64,000 nt of DNA, from NCBI GenBank assembly GCA_027920525.1, contig CP115858.1:1984001-2048000 (forward strand). The letters run 5' to 3'. The translations under genes and the position numbers were made by a program. Shown piece after piece: positions 34,145 to 43,732 of this stretch; the stretch's first letter is position 1, and each line of letters opens with the position of its first letter. The stretch is from Chryseobacterium daecheongense (GTDB taxonomy: Bacteria; Bacteroidota; Bacteroidia; Flavobacteriales; Weeksellaceae). The notes beneath the pieces were generated by a model that saw nothing but the letters and a program-made list of their open reading frames with translations, was not told the DNA's origin and did no database searches.

Positions 34145-35803
34145 ATGGAGGAACAAAATACTAATATATGGTGGCTCAACGAGGAGTCTGAGCAAATGCT
34201 AAACAGAGGATATCTGTTAAAAGGGGAAACTGTAGACGGAGCTATCGACAGGATTACCACTGCTGCTGCCAAAAAGCTATACAAACCGGAATTACAACCT
34301 GCTTTTAAGGAAATGATCACCAAAGGATGGATCAGTTTTTCCTCTCCGGTATGGGCAAATATGGGAACACAGAGAGGTCTTCCTATTTCATGTTTCAATG
34401 TACACATTCCGGATAGCATTGAAGGGATTACTCATAAAATGGGTGAAGTCATCATGCAGACAAAAATCGGGGGTGGAACTTCAGGATATTTCGGGGAACT
34501 TCGTAACAGAGGAACTGCTGTAACAGATAATGGAAAATCTTCGGGAGCAGTTTCCTTCATGAAATTATTTGATACGGCAATGGACGTAGTATCACAGGGA
34601 GGAGTGAGAAGAGGAGCTTTTGCAGCTTACCTGGATATCGACCACGGTGATATTGAAGAGTTCTTATCAATTAAAGATATCGGAAGTCCTATTCAGAATT
34701 TATTTACCGGAATTTGTGTTCCTGATTACTGGATGCAGGATATGATCGATGGAGATATGGAAAAACGTAAGATCTGGGCAAGGGTTTTGGAAAGCCGTCA
34801 GCAAAAAGGTCTTCCTTATATTTTCTTTACGGATAACGTTAACAGAAATAAACCACAGGTTTACAAAGATTTGGGACTTACTGTAAATGCAAGTAATCTT
34901 TGTTCTGAGATCATGCTTCCTTCTACGAGAGAAGAATCATTTATCTGCTGTCTTTCTTCCATGAACCTGGAATTATATGATGAATGGAAAGATACGGACG
35001 CAGTGAAGTTGGCTGTTTATTTCCTTGATGCTGTTTTAACTGAATTTATTGATAAAACAGAAGGCAATTATTACCTACAGGGAGCAAGAAACTTTGCAAT
35101 GCGTCACAGAGCTCTTGGGCTTGGTGTTTTAGGATACCATTCTTACTTACAAAAGAACATGATCCCGTTTGAAAGTTTTGAAGCAACTCAGTTTAATGCA
35201 AGAGCATTCAGACATATTAAAGAGCAATCTGAACAGGCATCAAGAGAACTGGCTAACATCTATGGAGAACCTGAATTGTTAAAAGGTTATGGATTAAGAA
35301 ATACCACCACAATGGCTATTGCTCCTACGACTTCAAGTTCTGCTATTTTGGGACAAACTTCTCCGGGAATTGAACCTTTCGCATCCAACTACTATAAAGC
35401 CGGTTTGGCCAAAGGAAATTTCATGCGTAAGAATAAGTACCTGGCAAAATTATTAGAAGAAAAAGGACTTGATAACGAAGAAACATGGAGAACGATTATG
35501 TTGAACCATGGTTCCGTTCAGCATTTAACTGAACTAACTGACGAAGAAAAAGCTGTATTTAAGACATTCAAGGAAATTTCTCCAATGGAGATCATTTCCC
35601 AGGCCGCTCAGAGACAGCAATATATCGATCAGGCACAGTCATTGAACTTACAAATTCCATCTACCATGCCCGTAAAAGATGTAAACTATCTGTACATCGA
35701 AGCATGGAAAAAAGGAGTAAAAACATTATATTATCAAAGAAGCTCATCAGTATCTAAGGAAATGATGGTGAACTTTGTATCTTGTTCAAGCTGCGAAGCT
35801 TAG
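34145..35803 (+). CDS. nrdA: Class Ia ribonucleotide reductase large (alpha) subunit NrdA
   Basis: This protein of about 552 residues (start MEEQNTNIWW) reduces NDPs. Catalytic landmarks are the first cysteine in LPISCFNVHIPDS, the N-x-C-x-E set in NASNLCSEIMLPS, the partner cysteine in SFICCLSSMNLE, and the C-terminal redox pair CSSCEA. The N-terminal ATP-cone seen in E. coli NrdA is missing, so overall dATP inhibition through that domain is not expected; short forms like this are common in Bacteroidetes. An in-frame ATG at 34112 falls in the loop of the leader hairpin. I prefer 34145, because the extra eleven residues look unrelated to the family. Confidence 0.93.
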   Translation: MEEQNTNIWWLNEESEQMLNRGYLLKGETVDGAIDRITTAAAKKLYKPELQPAFKEMITKGWISFSSPVWANMGTQRGLPISCFNVHIPDSIEGITHKMGEVIMQTKIGGGTSGYFGELRNRGTAVTDNGKSSGAVSFMKLFDTAMDVVSQGGVRRGAFAAYLDIDHGDIEEFLSIKDIGSPIQNLFTGICVPDYWMQDMIDGDMEKRKIWARVLESRQQKGLPYIFFTDNVNRNKPQVYKDLGLTVNASNLCSEIMLPSTREESFICCLSSMNLELYDEWKDTDAVKLAVYFLDAVLTEFIDKTEGNYYLQGARNFAMRHRALGLGVLGYHSYLQKNMIPFESFEATQFNARAFRHIKEQSEQASRELANIYGEPELLKGYGLRNTTTMAIAPTTSSSAILGQTSPGIEPFASNYYKAGLAKGNFMRKNKYLAKLLEEKGLDNEETWRTIMLNHGSVQHLTELTDEEKAVFKTFKEISPMEIISQAAQRQQYIDQAQSLNLQIPSTMPVKDVNYLYIEAWKKGVKTLYYQRSSSVSKEMMVNFVSCSSCEA

Positions 35804-35831
35804 ACTACAAATAATAAACAATTATATATTG

Positions 35832-35854
35832 AAGCACGTTTTTTAAACGTGCTT
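35832..35854 (+). terminator. Intrinsic terminator of the nrd operon
   Basis: AAGCACGTTT (35832-35841) and AAACGTGCTT (35845-35854) form a perfect 10-bp stem with a 3-nt loop and a T-rich continuation. It is 29 nt past the nrdA stop. Confidence 0.85.
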
Positions 35855-35886
35855 TTCTTATATCTTGTTTTGTTCAGAATTACAAA

Positions 35887-35917
35887 ATAAAAAAAGCCCA
35901 GAAAGAAAATCTGGACT
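35887..35917 (-). terminator. Intrinsic terminator of the Oar-like receptor gene
   Basis: CCAGA (35898-35902) pairs with TCTGG (35910-35914), with an outer AG/CT pair and one mismatch. On the minus strand T residues (A at 35887-35895) follow. It is 26 nt past the receptor gene stop. Confidence 0.7.
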
Positions 35918-35942
35918 CTTGAAAGAATATATAAAGTAAAAA

Positions 35943-38900
35943 TTAAAAATTATATCGAACTCCCAGCTGTGCCTGGAATCTTGATGCAAACTGATCAATC
36001 GTATAAGGCAACCCCGGAGATTTGAAATTATAGGTTGGATCTCCAGCCCCCGGCTGTCCCGCTGCCACGTTTCCAACTTTCGTTAATCCAACGCTTGCTG
36101 TTGAATTAAAAGTATTCGGTACAAAATAGATCTTACCCCAATCCTTATTCAACAGATTGGTGAAGTTGATGATACTTAAAGAAATCTGGATATTATTTTT
36201 AGACTTCCGGCTCAGTCTGATCTCATCCATAATTCTGATATCTGCCTGAATATTCCAAGGAGTAAAGTCTCCGTTTCTTTGTGTAAACGTCCCTCTTCTG
36301 CTGCTCAGGTATTTATTATTATTAACGAAGCTTTCATAATCAGCCACCTGCTGTTGGGCGGTTACCAAAACATTCCCTGCAGCATCTTTTATCGGAACAA
36401 TATATTTAGCAGCTTCAGCAGCATCTTTAAAGATATATGCCAATCCGGCAGCTTGTCCTGTATTAGCAATAGTACTGTTTACAAAGCCCCATGAGAAAGG
36501 ATTTCCTGACTGAGCATTGAAATATACGTTGGCCGACAATCTGTTGGACTCTGAAACATTGAAACCATATCCGAGATTGGCAACAATTCTATTTTTAATA
36601 GCAAAGTTAGAAGTTGTCAACTGAGGATTATTAGGTGTAAGGGATTGATTCATCTGCCAGTTACTTTCCATTGAGTTTCTGATCCCGTTGGTAATATCTT
36701 TAGCATCTCCGTAAGTATATGCTGCAAAGAAGTTAAATCCGAAATTATAAGACTTAGAGATCTGTGCTGTTATATTATACCTGTAACCTTCCTTCGTATT
36801 GGATAACATGTACGCATTAGAAAAATTACTGTTGATATTCGTTGTATAAATAGGCATTTGGTGATTCACGTCATAACTGTAATACGTTACGTTATCCGTT
36901 TTATTCACCTGCTGGAATTTCAGATCATAAAGTACTTTAGTGTAAATACCTTCTAATGTCAGCTTATATCCTCCAACGGTATAATCTACTCCTAATGAAC
37001 TTCTCCACACTTTAGGCATTTTGAAGTTATTATCAATAAGGTCTACCTGAACTTTGGAAGAGTTTTGCCAATTAGCAAAGTTTCCGCTTACCAATGGGTC
37101 TCCATTAGCTGCCATTTGAGCTGCCGTCGGACCATTATAATCATAACTTCCGAAACCTACTCCATCATTATAATAAGCATAACCCAGCCATGCAAACGGT
37201 ATTCTTCCTACGAAAATACCAGACCCCCCTCTTAATACAACTGATCTGTTTTCTGTAAGATCCAAAGTAAATCCTAATCTTGGAGACAATGTGGGTTTAT
37301 TAAGATATTTGTTTGTAAGCTGATTTAATGGTGTATAGCTGTAGGTATTCCCCATATTAGGATCGGTAGGAGAATTAGTAACTTTTGAACTCAAAAGAGG
37401 TTTGTTTGGTAAATCAGTATAATCTACTCTTACACCCGGAGATAAACGGAGTCTTCCTAAATTAATCTCGTCCTGAAGGTATAATGAAAGAAGGTTCACT
37501 TTATATGATGCATACGGATTATTAAACAGCGTCTCTCTGCTGTCTCCATTGAAAGGATAAGTCCCTCTTATCCTTGCTGGTTTTGAGTTATAAAAATCAT
37601 CAAGATTCTTATAAGAGATTCTTCCGTTCAATGCATTTACAAAACCATAATCGATATTGTATAATTCATTATGCGTTCCTAATAAGAAAGTATGATTCCC
37701 TGTCTTATACGTTAAATTATCGGTGATCTCAAATGTTTTCTGCTTCATATTGAAAACCGTTGCCTCTCTATCATTTCCTAATAAAATAGTTCCTCCATTA
37801 TACCCTATTTCCACTTGTGGAAACATAGCGTTGGAAGAAGTAGGATCCCTGTAATCATTAATAGAAGAATATCCTAATACTAAGTTATTATTCCATTTAT
37901 CATTAAAACGGCTTTTTAGTTCCAAAGTCGTCGTTGAAGCATTGTTCTTTTGAATATAGTCCATGCTTGAAAACCTGAAATTGGCACCATCTCTTTCAAG
38001 GTTGGAAGCCTGCGAGAATACAGTGTTATTTTTAATGGATAATGTATGTTTATCATTGATCTTCCAGTCTAATTTGTTGAAAAGCTTTGCACTTTCAGAA
38101 AAATTAGTGTACTGATTAAAGCTTCCCACATTAAAGCCATACTTGGTTCGAACAAAATCTGAGATCTGTTGAGCAACAGCGTTATTAACCAACGCATTAG
38201 GATCATCAGCATTATAAAAAACAGGATCTTTTCTTTTTGTATATTCAAGATTGGTGAATAAAAACACCTTATCTTTAACGACAGGTAATCCTACTCTCCC
38301 TCCATAAATAAAATCCTGAAAAGAGCTTGGCATTTTTGAATTATCTCCTACCCTATTTCTTCCTGTAATAGCAGCATTACGTCCGTATACATAAAAAGAT
38401 CCTTCCACATTATTACTACCACTACGTGTAACGGCATTGATACTTCCTCCAAGGAAATTTCCTAATTTCACGTCATAAGGAGCAATATAAACCTGTACAT
38501 CCTGAATCGCATCCAAACTAATTGAGTTGGAGCGTGTACTACTTCCCGGCATTCCCGATGTTCCCGTTTGTCCACCCAAAGACGGACTAAAACCAATCGC
38601 GTCGTTATTGATCGACCCGTCAATAGTAACGTTATTATACCTGAAATTGGTTCCGTTGAAAGAGTTGTTAGCACTTTGAGGGACCAACTTGGTAACATCC
38701 TGGATACCCCTGTTAATATTTGGGAGTCCGGAGATCTGAGCCTGGCTAATTGCAACTCCGTTTTTCACAGTGGTTCTCTTCGAGGTAAGCTTTACCTCGT
38801 CGATCACTTTTTCTCTGTTTTTGATTTCTACTACAGGCAAATCATTACTTCCTAATGAAAGCTGTAAATTGGTATTCGAATAGATAATTTGCGAACCATC

Positions 38901-39128
38901 GGAAATCTCTATCGTGTAGGGTCCTCCGGGTTGTAGATTATCCAGACTAAATTGTCCTTTGTTATTACTTTTAGTTTCAAAGGTACTGTTGGTGGGAACG
39001 TGAACTACTTTTACCGTAACTTCAGAATTTACCCCTTTTAATCTTCCGAAAATTTTAGAGCTGGTTTCTTGTGAAAACGCTAAGCCAAAAGACAAAACAG
39101 CAAAAGCACAGATCAATTTTCTCTTCAT
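35943..39128 (-). CDS. Oar-like TonB-dependent outer-membrane receptor
   Basis: This 1061-residue protein has a signal peptide (MKRKLICAFAVLSFGLAFSQ), an N-terminal CarboxypepD_reg-like beta-sandwich (about 25-105, with SKIFGRLKGVNSEVTVKV and GQFSLDNLQPGGPYTIEI), a TonB plug domain (GVAISQAQISGLPNINRGIQDVTKLVPQ) and a long beta-barrel ending in QAQLGVRYNF, a terminal-Phe outer-membrane signal. It belongs to the Oar subgroup, which in Myxococcota and Bacteroidetes has been linked to export or adhesion rather than simple uptake. No SusD partner follows, arguing against glycan import. It is divergently paired with a T9SS-sorted protein. Ligand unknown. Confidence 0.9.
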   Translation of the reverse strand: MKRKLICAFAVLSFGLAFSQETSSKIFGRLKGVNSEVTVKVVHVPTNSTFETKSNNKGQFSLDNLQPGGPYTIEISDGSQIIYSNTNLQLSLGSNDLPVVEIKNREKVIDEVKLTSKRTTVKNGVAISQAQISGLPNINRGIQDVTKLVPQSANNSFNGTNFRYNNVTIDGSINNDAIGFSPSLGGQTGTSGMPGSSTRSNSISLDAIQDVQVYIAPYDVKLGNFLGGSINAVTRSGSNNVEGSFYVYGRNAAITGRNRVGDNSKMPSSFQDFIYGGRVGLPVVKDKVFLFTNLEYTKRKDPVFYNADDPNALVNNAVAQQISDFVRTKYGFNVGSFNQYTNFSESAKLFNKLDWKINDKHTLSIKNNTVFSQASNLERDGANFRFSSMDYIQKNNASTTTLELKSRFNDKWNNNLVLGYSSINDYRDPTSSNAMFPQVEIGYNGGTILLGNDREATVFNMKQKTFEITDNLTYKTGNHTFLLGTHNELYNIDYGFVNALNGRISYKNLDDFYNSKPARIRGTYPFNGDSRETLFNNPYASYKVNLLSLYLQDEINLGRLRLSPGVRVDYTDLPNKPLLSSKVTNSPTDPNMGNTYSYTPLNQLTNKYLNKPTLSPRLGFTLDLTENRSVVLRGGSGIFVGRIPFAWLGYAYYNDGVGFGSYDYNGPTAAQMAANGDPLVSGNFANWQNSSKVQVDLIDNNFKMPKVWRSSLGVDYTVGGYKLTLEGIYTKVLYDLKFQQVNKTDNVTYYSYDVNHQMPIYTTNINSNFSNAYMLSNTKEGYRYNITAQISKSYNFGFNFFAAYTYGDAKDITNGIRNSMESNWQMNQSLTPNNPQLTTSNFAIKNRIVANLGYGFNVSESNRLSANVYFNAQSGNPFSWGFVNSTIANTGQAAGLAYIFKDAAEAAKYIVPIKDAAGNVLVTAQQQVADYESFVNNNKYLSSRRGTFTQRNGDFTPWNIQADIRIMDEIRLSRKSKNNIQISLSIINFTNLLNKDWGKIYFVPNTFNSTASVGLTKVGNVAAGQPGAGDPTYNFKSPGLPYTIDQFASRFQAQLGVRYNF

Positions 39129-39427
39129 ATTTTTATACTTCTAAATTTTATGGCAAAATTAGAAGCAACAATCATGAAGTGTGGTAACATACAGTTAACA
39201 TTATATAACATAATGTTTAATATTTCCTTAAAAAAAACTTAATTGCTTAAAGTAAACATGTAAGATGAGATCTTGGTAACATTTTACAAATAAATCTTTT
39301 ACCGCATTGAAGCTATTTTAAGATATATGAACACAATATGAACAACGTTCATTTTACTAAATCAAAGCCTTGATAAAAAACGGAAAACATGGTAGAGGTA
39401 CTCATCAGTATTTGTACGGTTAACAAA

Positions 39428-39445
39428 TATAGTATTAATACTATA
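39428..39445. promoter_or_regulatory. 18-bp perfect palindrome, possible operator
   Basis: TATAGTATTAATACTATA is a perfect palindrome ending 14 nt before the -33 TTG of the downstream gene. AT-rich DNA makes palindromes easier by chance, but this length and placement fit an activator or repressor site. Confidence 0.5.
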
Positions 39446-39459
39446 GTAGTATTTCTAAG

Positions 39460-39488
39460 TTGCCAGGTTTAAAAATATAGTACTTTTG
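39460..39488 (+). promoter_or_regulatory. Promoter of the T9SS surface protein gene
   Basis: TTG at 39460-39462, an 18-nt spacer and TACTTTTG at 39481-39488 fit the Bacteroidetes TTG/TAnnTTTG promoter consensus. It leaves a leader of roughly 65 nt before the start codon. Confidence 0.7.
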
Positions 39489-39560
39489 TAAGGTTAAGGT
39501 TTATAATTTCCTTCATTGGATATATCCTTATTAAAATTAACAACCCCTTAAAAACACAAT

Positions 39561-41600
39561 ATGTACAAAATGCTATTTATCTTCTGTGTAAGCTTTTCCT
39601 GCATGGCTTATTCTCAGAACCTTAATTTTACAGATGCCAAATTTAAGGCCTTACTACTAACTTCAGGTCCGGGTAGTCAGATTGCAAAAGACATCAATGG
39701 CAACAATATTAAAATTGATGCAAATGGAGATGGGCAGATTCAGCTTACTGAAGCCCAGCAAGTAAAAACTTTAAATATAAAGTTCAATGTGCTTCCCACT
39801 TACAATAGTCTTCCAAACCAAATCACCGATGCTCTTTTATTCCCCAATGTCGAAGAACTTTACATCCATGACACAAAATCAGCGGTCATTAGTTTTGTTA
39901 ACAACAATAAAATTAAAAAAGTTCTTTACACCGGAAGTGGTGGATTTGTAAACAATTTAGGAGTTAGCCACCGTGTTCCTATTGATTTTTCATTCGATAA
40001 TTGTGGTGCCGTAGAGAATGTGAATGACTTTGTTGCAGACATCAATTTATCTCCTTACGACCCCTCCACAATTTTGAGATATAAAAATTGCCTTCTCATC
40101 AAGGATGATATTGTCTTAAACAATAAAAACATTAAGGAGCTTCATATCAAAAACTGCCATGTAAAAACGCTCACCTTCACATCCTGTAAGCGTTTAAATA
40201 AGATCAGTGTTCCAAATTTAAATTCACTGACCAAAATTTCAGTTTCCGGATCTACCGGAACCATATTACCATCCGGAAATCAGAATATCCACCTTGTTGC
40301 GAAATCTTGTACAAACCTGGAAGAAGTTATAGCAGATACGGATCATTATGAAACAACGGGAGCTTATTTTACTTCCGTAGATCTAAACGGCTGTACTTCG
40401 TTAAAAAGAATCAAAGGTCTTAATGCATCCTCAATCAATTTTTCCAATGCTGGATTAATCAATTTAGAAGAGCTTGATGCATCATTCTATAACCGGTATG
40501 GTTATTATACTACTTCAGGAGTATATTTTGGAAATGTAACCTCTTTGGATGTATCCGGATTTCCCAAATTGAAAATACTAAAAGCTTTCAATCAGCCAAT
40601 AACCAATGCTACTTTTAATAGTGCGGCTGCTTTGGAAGATATGGACATCACAAATTCCTGTGGCTACATGGCTGTTTTGAATGTAGACAATCTTACCCAT
40701 CTCCAAACTCTGAAAGCAGATATTCCCGGTGATCTGAATTTCCTGAATCCACATACTGATCTGCAGCAGATTTCTGCACAAAACTGTATTTCTTTGGTCA
40801 ATCTATCGATAAAAGGAAATAAAGACCTGAAAAGCTTAGACCTTCAGAATTGTTCGGCTATACAAACATTGAACCTTGGACCTAATTTACCAGGCAACTC
40901 ACCTTTTGATACCTTTACGGAATTAAATAGCCTTAATATCAATCAGTGTAACTCCTTAAGGGAATTAGGTATTGCTAACACAAAAATTTCTACGATAGAC
41001 CTTTCACAATGTCCACAATTGGAATCTGCTGATCTTGAATATAATTCATTAGTAAACAATATTAACTTTTCACAAAACGTTCAACTCAAGTACCTTACCC
41101 TAAGAAGCTGTCCGCTCATTACCAATCTGAATTTATCGGATTGCAACGTTTTAGAAGCTATTGCATTCTTTAACATGTCCGGATTAATCCAGGTGAATAT
41201 CAAAAACAATGCATTGGAGGGTTGTGACTTTTCCGGGTACACTAGTAATTTAACCATTTGTGTTGATCCTGCTCAACTTACCGATCTTCAAACTATGTAT
41301 CCGGACATTAATTTCAGTACCAATTGCCCGTCTACTACCAATTCAAAAAATACGAAGCTAGACCATATAATAACCAAAATTGATGTATTTCCTAATCCCG
41401 TAAAAAATATCCTTCAGATAAGATCCCCTGAACCCGTCAATACAATAGATATATTCGACAGTATGGGGAGATCAGTATCACATCAGAGCTGTGGCAAAGG
41501 AGATTGCACTATTAATACGTCAGGTTATCCTGCAGGAATTTATCTTATCAAAATAAAGACGAAATCTACTGAAATTTCAAAAAAAATAATAAAAAACTGA
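39561..41600 (+). CDS. Secreted leucine-rich-repeat-like surface protein with T9SS type A sorting domain
   Basis: This 679-residue protein has a signal peptide (MYKMLFIFCVSFSCMAYSQ). It is followed by an EF-hand-like loop DANGDGQIQLTEAQ near residue 55, then many irregular leucine/asparagine-rich repeats (for example LKSLDLQNCSAIQTLNLGPN, LNSLNINQCNSLRELGIANT, LESADLEYNSLVNNINFS). The last 75 residues (IDVFPNPVKNILQI, VNTIDIFDSMGRSV, YPAGIYLIKIKTK, KKIIKN) form a type A C-terminal sorting domain. It should therefore leave the cell through the type IX system and be anchored or released at the surface. Adhesion is a reasonable guess, unproven. Confidence 0.88.
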   Translation: MYKMLFIFCVSFSCMAYSQNLNFTDAKFKALLLTSGPGSQIAKDINGNNIKIDANGDGQIQLTEAQQVKTLNIKFNVLPTYNSLPNQITDALLFPNVEELYIHDTKSAVISFVNNNKIKKVLYTGSGGFVNNLGVSHRVPIDFSFDNCGAVENVNDFVADINLSPYDPSTILRYKNCLLIKDDIVLNNKNIKELHIKNCHVKTLTFTSCKRLNKISVPNLNSLTKISVSGSTGTILPSGNQNIHLVAKSCTNLEEVIADTDHYETTGAYFTSVDLNGCTSLKRIKGLNASSINFSNAGLINLEELDASFYNRYGYYTTSGVYFGNVTSLDVSGFPKLKILKAFNQPITNATFNSAAALEDMDITNSCGYMAVLNVDNLTHLQTLKADIPGDLNFLNPHTDLQQISAQNCISLVNLSIKGNKDLKSLDLQNCSAIQTLNLGPNLPGNSPFDTFTELNSLNINQCNSLRELGIANTKISTIDLSQCPQLESADLEYNSLVNNINFSQNVQLKYLTLRSCPLITNLNLSDCNVLEAIAFFNMSGLIQVNIKNNALEGCDFSGYTSNLTICVDPAQLTDLQTMYPDINFSTNCPSTTNSKNTKLDHIITKIDVFPNPVKNILQIRSPEPVNTIDIFDSMGRSVSHQSCGKGDCTINTSGYPAGIYLIKIKTKSTEISKKIIKN

Positions 41601-41697
41601 TTCCCTTTTCCTTGATATCTTTAGCTTAAATTCATAAAATAATTGTCTTATTTTTATTTTATATTTGTTAGATACTTAATTCTTAAAAACTTCAAAT

Positions 41698-42588
41698 ATG
41701 AAATTCGGACAAGTAGAAGATCCTTCAAAAATAGATTTTACATTACCCAAAGATCACAGCAGAACCAAAGAGATCCTTAAACAAAATAAAAAGGGATTAG
41801 AGAATATCTCCATCGGATGTGCCAAATGGAATAAAACCGACCTCAAAGGATTTTATCCAAAAGGAACGAAAGACGAATTAACCTATTATGCTACCCAGTT
41901 CAATTCTATAGAACTCAATGCGACATTCTACGGAATGCCAACTCCTGACCAGGTATTGACATGGAAAGAAAAAACACCGGCAGGGTTTAAATTTTTCCCA
42001 AAGATTACCAATACGGTTTCCCATTTCAGGAGATTAATTGATGTAACAGAACCTGTAACCCAATTTGCAACATCGGTTCTTAATTTTGATGAAAAACTGG
42101 GTATGGTATTTCTTCAGCTTCATGATAACTTTAAACCAAAAGATTATGACAGATTAGAGAAGTTTGTCAAAGAATGGCCAAAAGAAGTCCCACTAGCTAT
42201 AGAGCTCAGAAATACGGAATGGTTTAATGATGAAAACATTTTAAATACAACCTGCGATCTTTTTGAAGCCCATCATATCACTAATATTATTGTAGATACT
42301 GCCGGAAGAAGGGATATGCTTCATATGCGTCTTACCACTCCCAATGCTTTCATCCGTTATGTAGGAGCAAATGCAGAAAGTGACTACGAAAGATTGGATG
42401 ATTGGTTAAAGCGGGTTACACAATGGAAAAAAGAAGGCCTCCAAAATTTATACTTTTTCGTCCATCAGAATATTGAAAAGGCGTCCCCTTTATTATCTGC
42501 TTATCTCATCAAAAAAATGAATGAGGAATGGAAAACCGACCTCCATGTGCCTCAAATGGCAACAGAAAGTATCCAAAGTTTGTTTTAG
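41698..42588 (+). CDS. DUF72 (YecE-like) protein
   Basis: This 296-residue protein has a TIM-barrel-like DUF72 fold. The opening SIGCAKWNKTDLKGFYP, then YATQFNSIELNATFYGMPTPDQVLTWKEKTPAGFKFFPKI, and LAIELRNTEWFND and YFFVHQNIEKASPL are the conserved DUF72 blocks. The biochemical role of the family is not established. It has its own -7-like TATATTTG at 41660-41667 and a terminator downstream. It is probably a cytoplasmic enzyme. Confidence 0.9.
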   Translation: MKFGQVEDPSKIDFTLPKDHSRTKEILKQNKKGLENISIGCAKWNKTDLKGFYPKGTKDELTYYATQFNSIELNATFYGMPTPDQVLTWKEKTPAGFKFFPKITNTVSHFRRLIDVTEPVTQFATSVLNFDEKLGMVFLQLHDNFKPKDYDRLEKFVKEWPKEVPLAIELRNTEWFNDENILNTTCDLFEAHHITNIIVDTAGRRDMLHMRLTTPNAFIRYVGANAESDYERLDDWLKRVTQWKKEGLQNLYFFVHQNIEKASPLLSAYLIKKMNEEWKTDLHVPQMATESIQSLF

Positions 42589-42604
42589 CATAAAAAAAAT
42601 ATTC

Positions 42605-42646
42605 AGCTATTTAATCATTTAATTTAAGATTTTATAGCTTTTTTTT
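42605..42646 (+). terminator. Intrinsic terminator of the DUF72 gene
   Basis: AGCTAT (42605-42610) and ATAGCT (42634-42639), extended by AATC/GATT inside, form a stem followed by seven or more T residues. It starts 17 nt past the stop. Confidence 0.8.
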
Positions 42647-42776
42647 ATGTTTTAACAGTAAATATATCACTGTTTGGTGTGAAAAATTTTTTATCAGCAA
42701 AAGGCAATATTTTTCACCAAGAAATGATATATTGTAAGGTATAAAACCCTTATTACCAACTGTAAAAATCAAAACT

Positions 42777-43007
42777 ATGGAAAAGGAAATATGTACTATC
42801 AGCATTACAAACAATTCTCTTGGTGACAATTACACCTTTTACGAAAATGAGAAGATTAAAAGAATCTACGACAGTACCAGCCAGCATCAGGATGTAACAG
42901 AATGGCTGACCTATGACCAGATCAGCAGTCAAAGCAAGGATAAGCTCATCAAAAACTGTCCGGAAGAGCTTAAAGAAAAAATCATGATAATTTTAAATTA
43001 TCCGTGA
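42777..43007 (+). CDS. Small hypothetical protein
   Basis: This is a 76-residue acidic protein without signal peptide or membrane segment. I do not recognise a family. It contains several polar repeats (SITNNSLGDNYTFYENEKIKRIYDSTSQHQD) and a helical C-terminal half (DKLIKNCPEELKEKIMIIL). It stands alone between a terminator on its left and a strong bidirectional one on its right, which supports it as a real transcription unit. Confidence 0.65.
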   Translation: MEKEICTISITNNSLGDNYTFYENEKIKRIYDSTSQHQDVTEWLTYDQISSQSKDKLIKNCPEELKEKIMIILNYP

Positions 43008-43046
43008 TGTAACAAGAGACATCGACACTATATTTAACTAAAAAAG

Positions 43047-43080
43047 AAAGATGATCTGCTGGCTTCAGCAGATCATCTTT
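43047..43080. terminator. Strong bidirectional terminator
   Basis: AAAGATGATCTGCTG (43047-43061) and CAGCAGATCATCTTT (43066-43080) form a perfect 15-bp stem with a GCTT loop. A-rich DNA to the left and T-rich DNA to the right serve both convergent genes (42777-43007 and 43100-43693). Confidence 0.88.
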
Positions 43081-43099
43081 TATTTTGAAAGGTTTACAT

Positions 43100-43693
43100 T
43101 TATTTTTTAATTCTAAAAAGCAAGACCAAATTCAGAAATAGCAAAAGAAAATCGAGAGATACCCAGATCCCCAGTTTTACATTTTCATAATTATAGGCTT
43201 CCACCTGCTTTTTAGCAATTTCAGATAATTTTACACTTTGATTGATATAGTTGTTCACCTCAACGATCTGATCAATATTTTTGTTAGGAACAGAATGCTG
43301 TGAAAAATAAACCAGGTTTTTCTTTCCTAAATATCCGATAACCCAATACTCATCAGATTTATCCATCTTGAGGTATTCTATTCTGTAATATTCCGGGCGT
43401 ATCTTTCCAATGTGCTTTGCCTCTTGCATTGCATTTTTATCCGGATTATTGACGTTGATGACATAAAAATCCAGGGTCTGAGGAAGTTTATTAATAACCT
43501 GCAAACCAACGGAATTACTCACCACTCCAACAGCACTTTTCTTGATAAACCAATAAGTGAATACCGAGATTGAAAAAATAAGCGTTGCGATACGGAACAG
43601 TTTTGCCCATTCAGCACCTTTTCCTGATTTTACCTTAGATAAAATAAGAGAGAGGACAGAACAAAGAAAGATAACAAAGATGATTAATCCCAT
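43100..43693 (-). CDS. Hypothetical membrane protein
   Basis: This 197-residue protein has hydrophobic helices at about 1-17, 34-50 and 170-192. A soluble middle (SVGLQVINKLPQTLDFYVINVNNPDKNAMQEAKHIGKIRPEYYRIEYLKMD) is predicted between the second and third helices. I do not recognise the family. It is 39 nt downstream of the HD hydrolase gene in the same direction, so it may share its transcript. Confidence 0.7.
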   Translation of the reverse strand: MGLIIFVIFLCSVLSLILSKVKSGKGAEWAKLFRIATLIFSISVFTYWFIKKSAVGVVSNSVGLQVINKLPQTLDFYVINVNNPDKNAMQEAKHIGKIRPEYYRIEYLKMDKSDEYWVIGYLGKKNLVYFSQHSVPNKNIDQIVEVNNYINQSVKLSEIAKKQVEAYNYENVKLGIWVSLDFLLLFLNLVLLFRIKK

Positions 43694-43732
43694 GCTGCAA
43701 ATATACTGATTTAAGAATTTTAAGAAAGAACG

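Larger units (their letters stand above)
39129..39560. promoter_or_regulatory. 432-nt divergent control region between the Oar receptor and the T9SS surface protein
   Basis: It contains a -7-like CAAAATTA (minus TAATTTTG) at 39154-39161 for the receptor, an inverted repeat ATGAAC-AAC-GTTCAT at 39338-39352, an 18-bp palindrome at 39428-39445, and a good plus-strand promoter at 39460-39488. No gene is seen. The two symmetric sites look like candidate regulator-binding sites for one or both genes. Confidence 0.55.
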
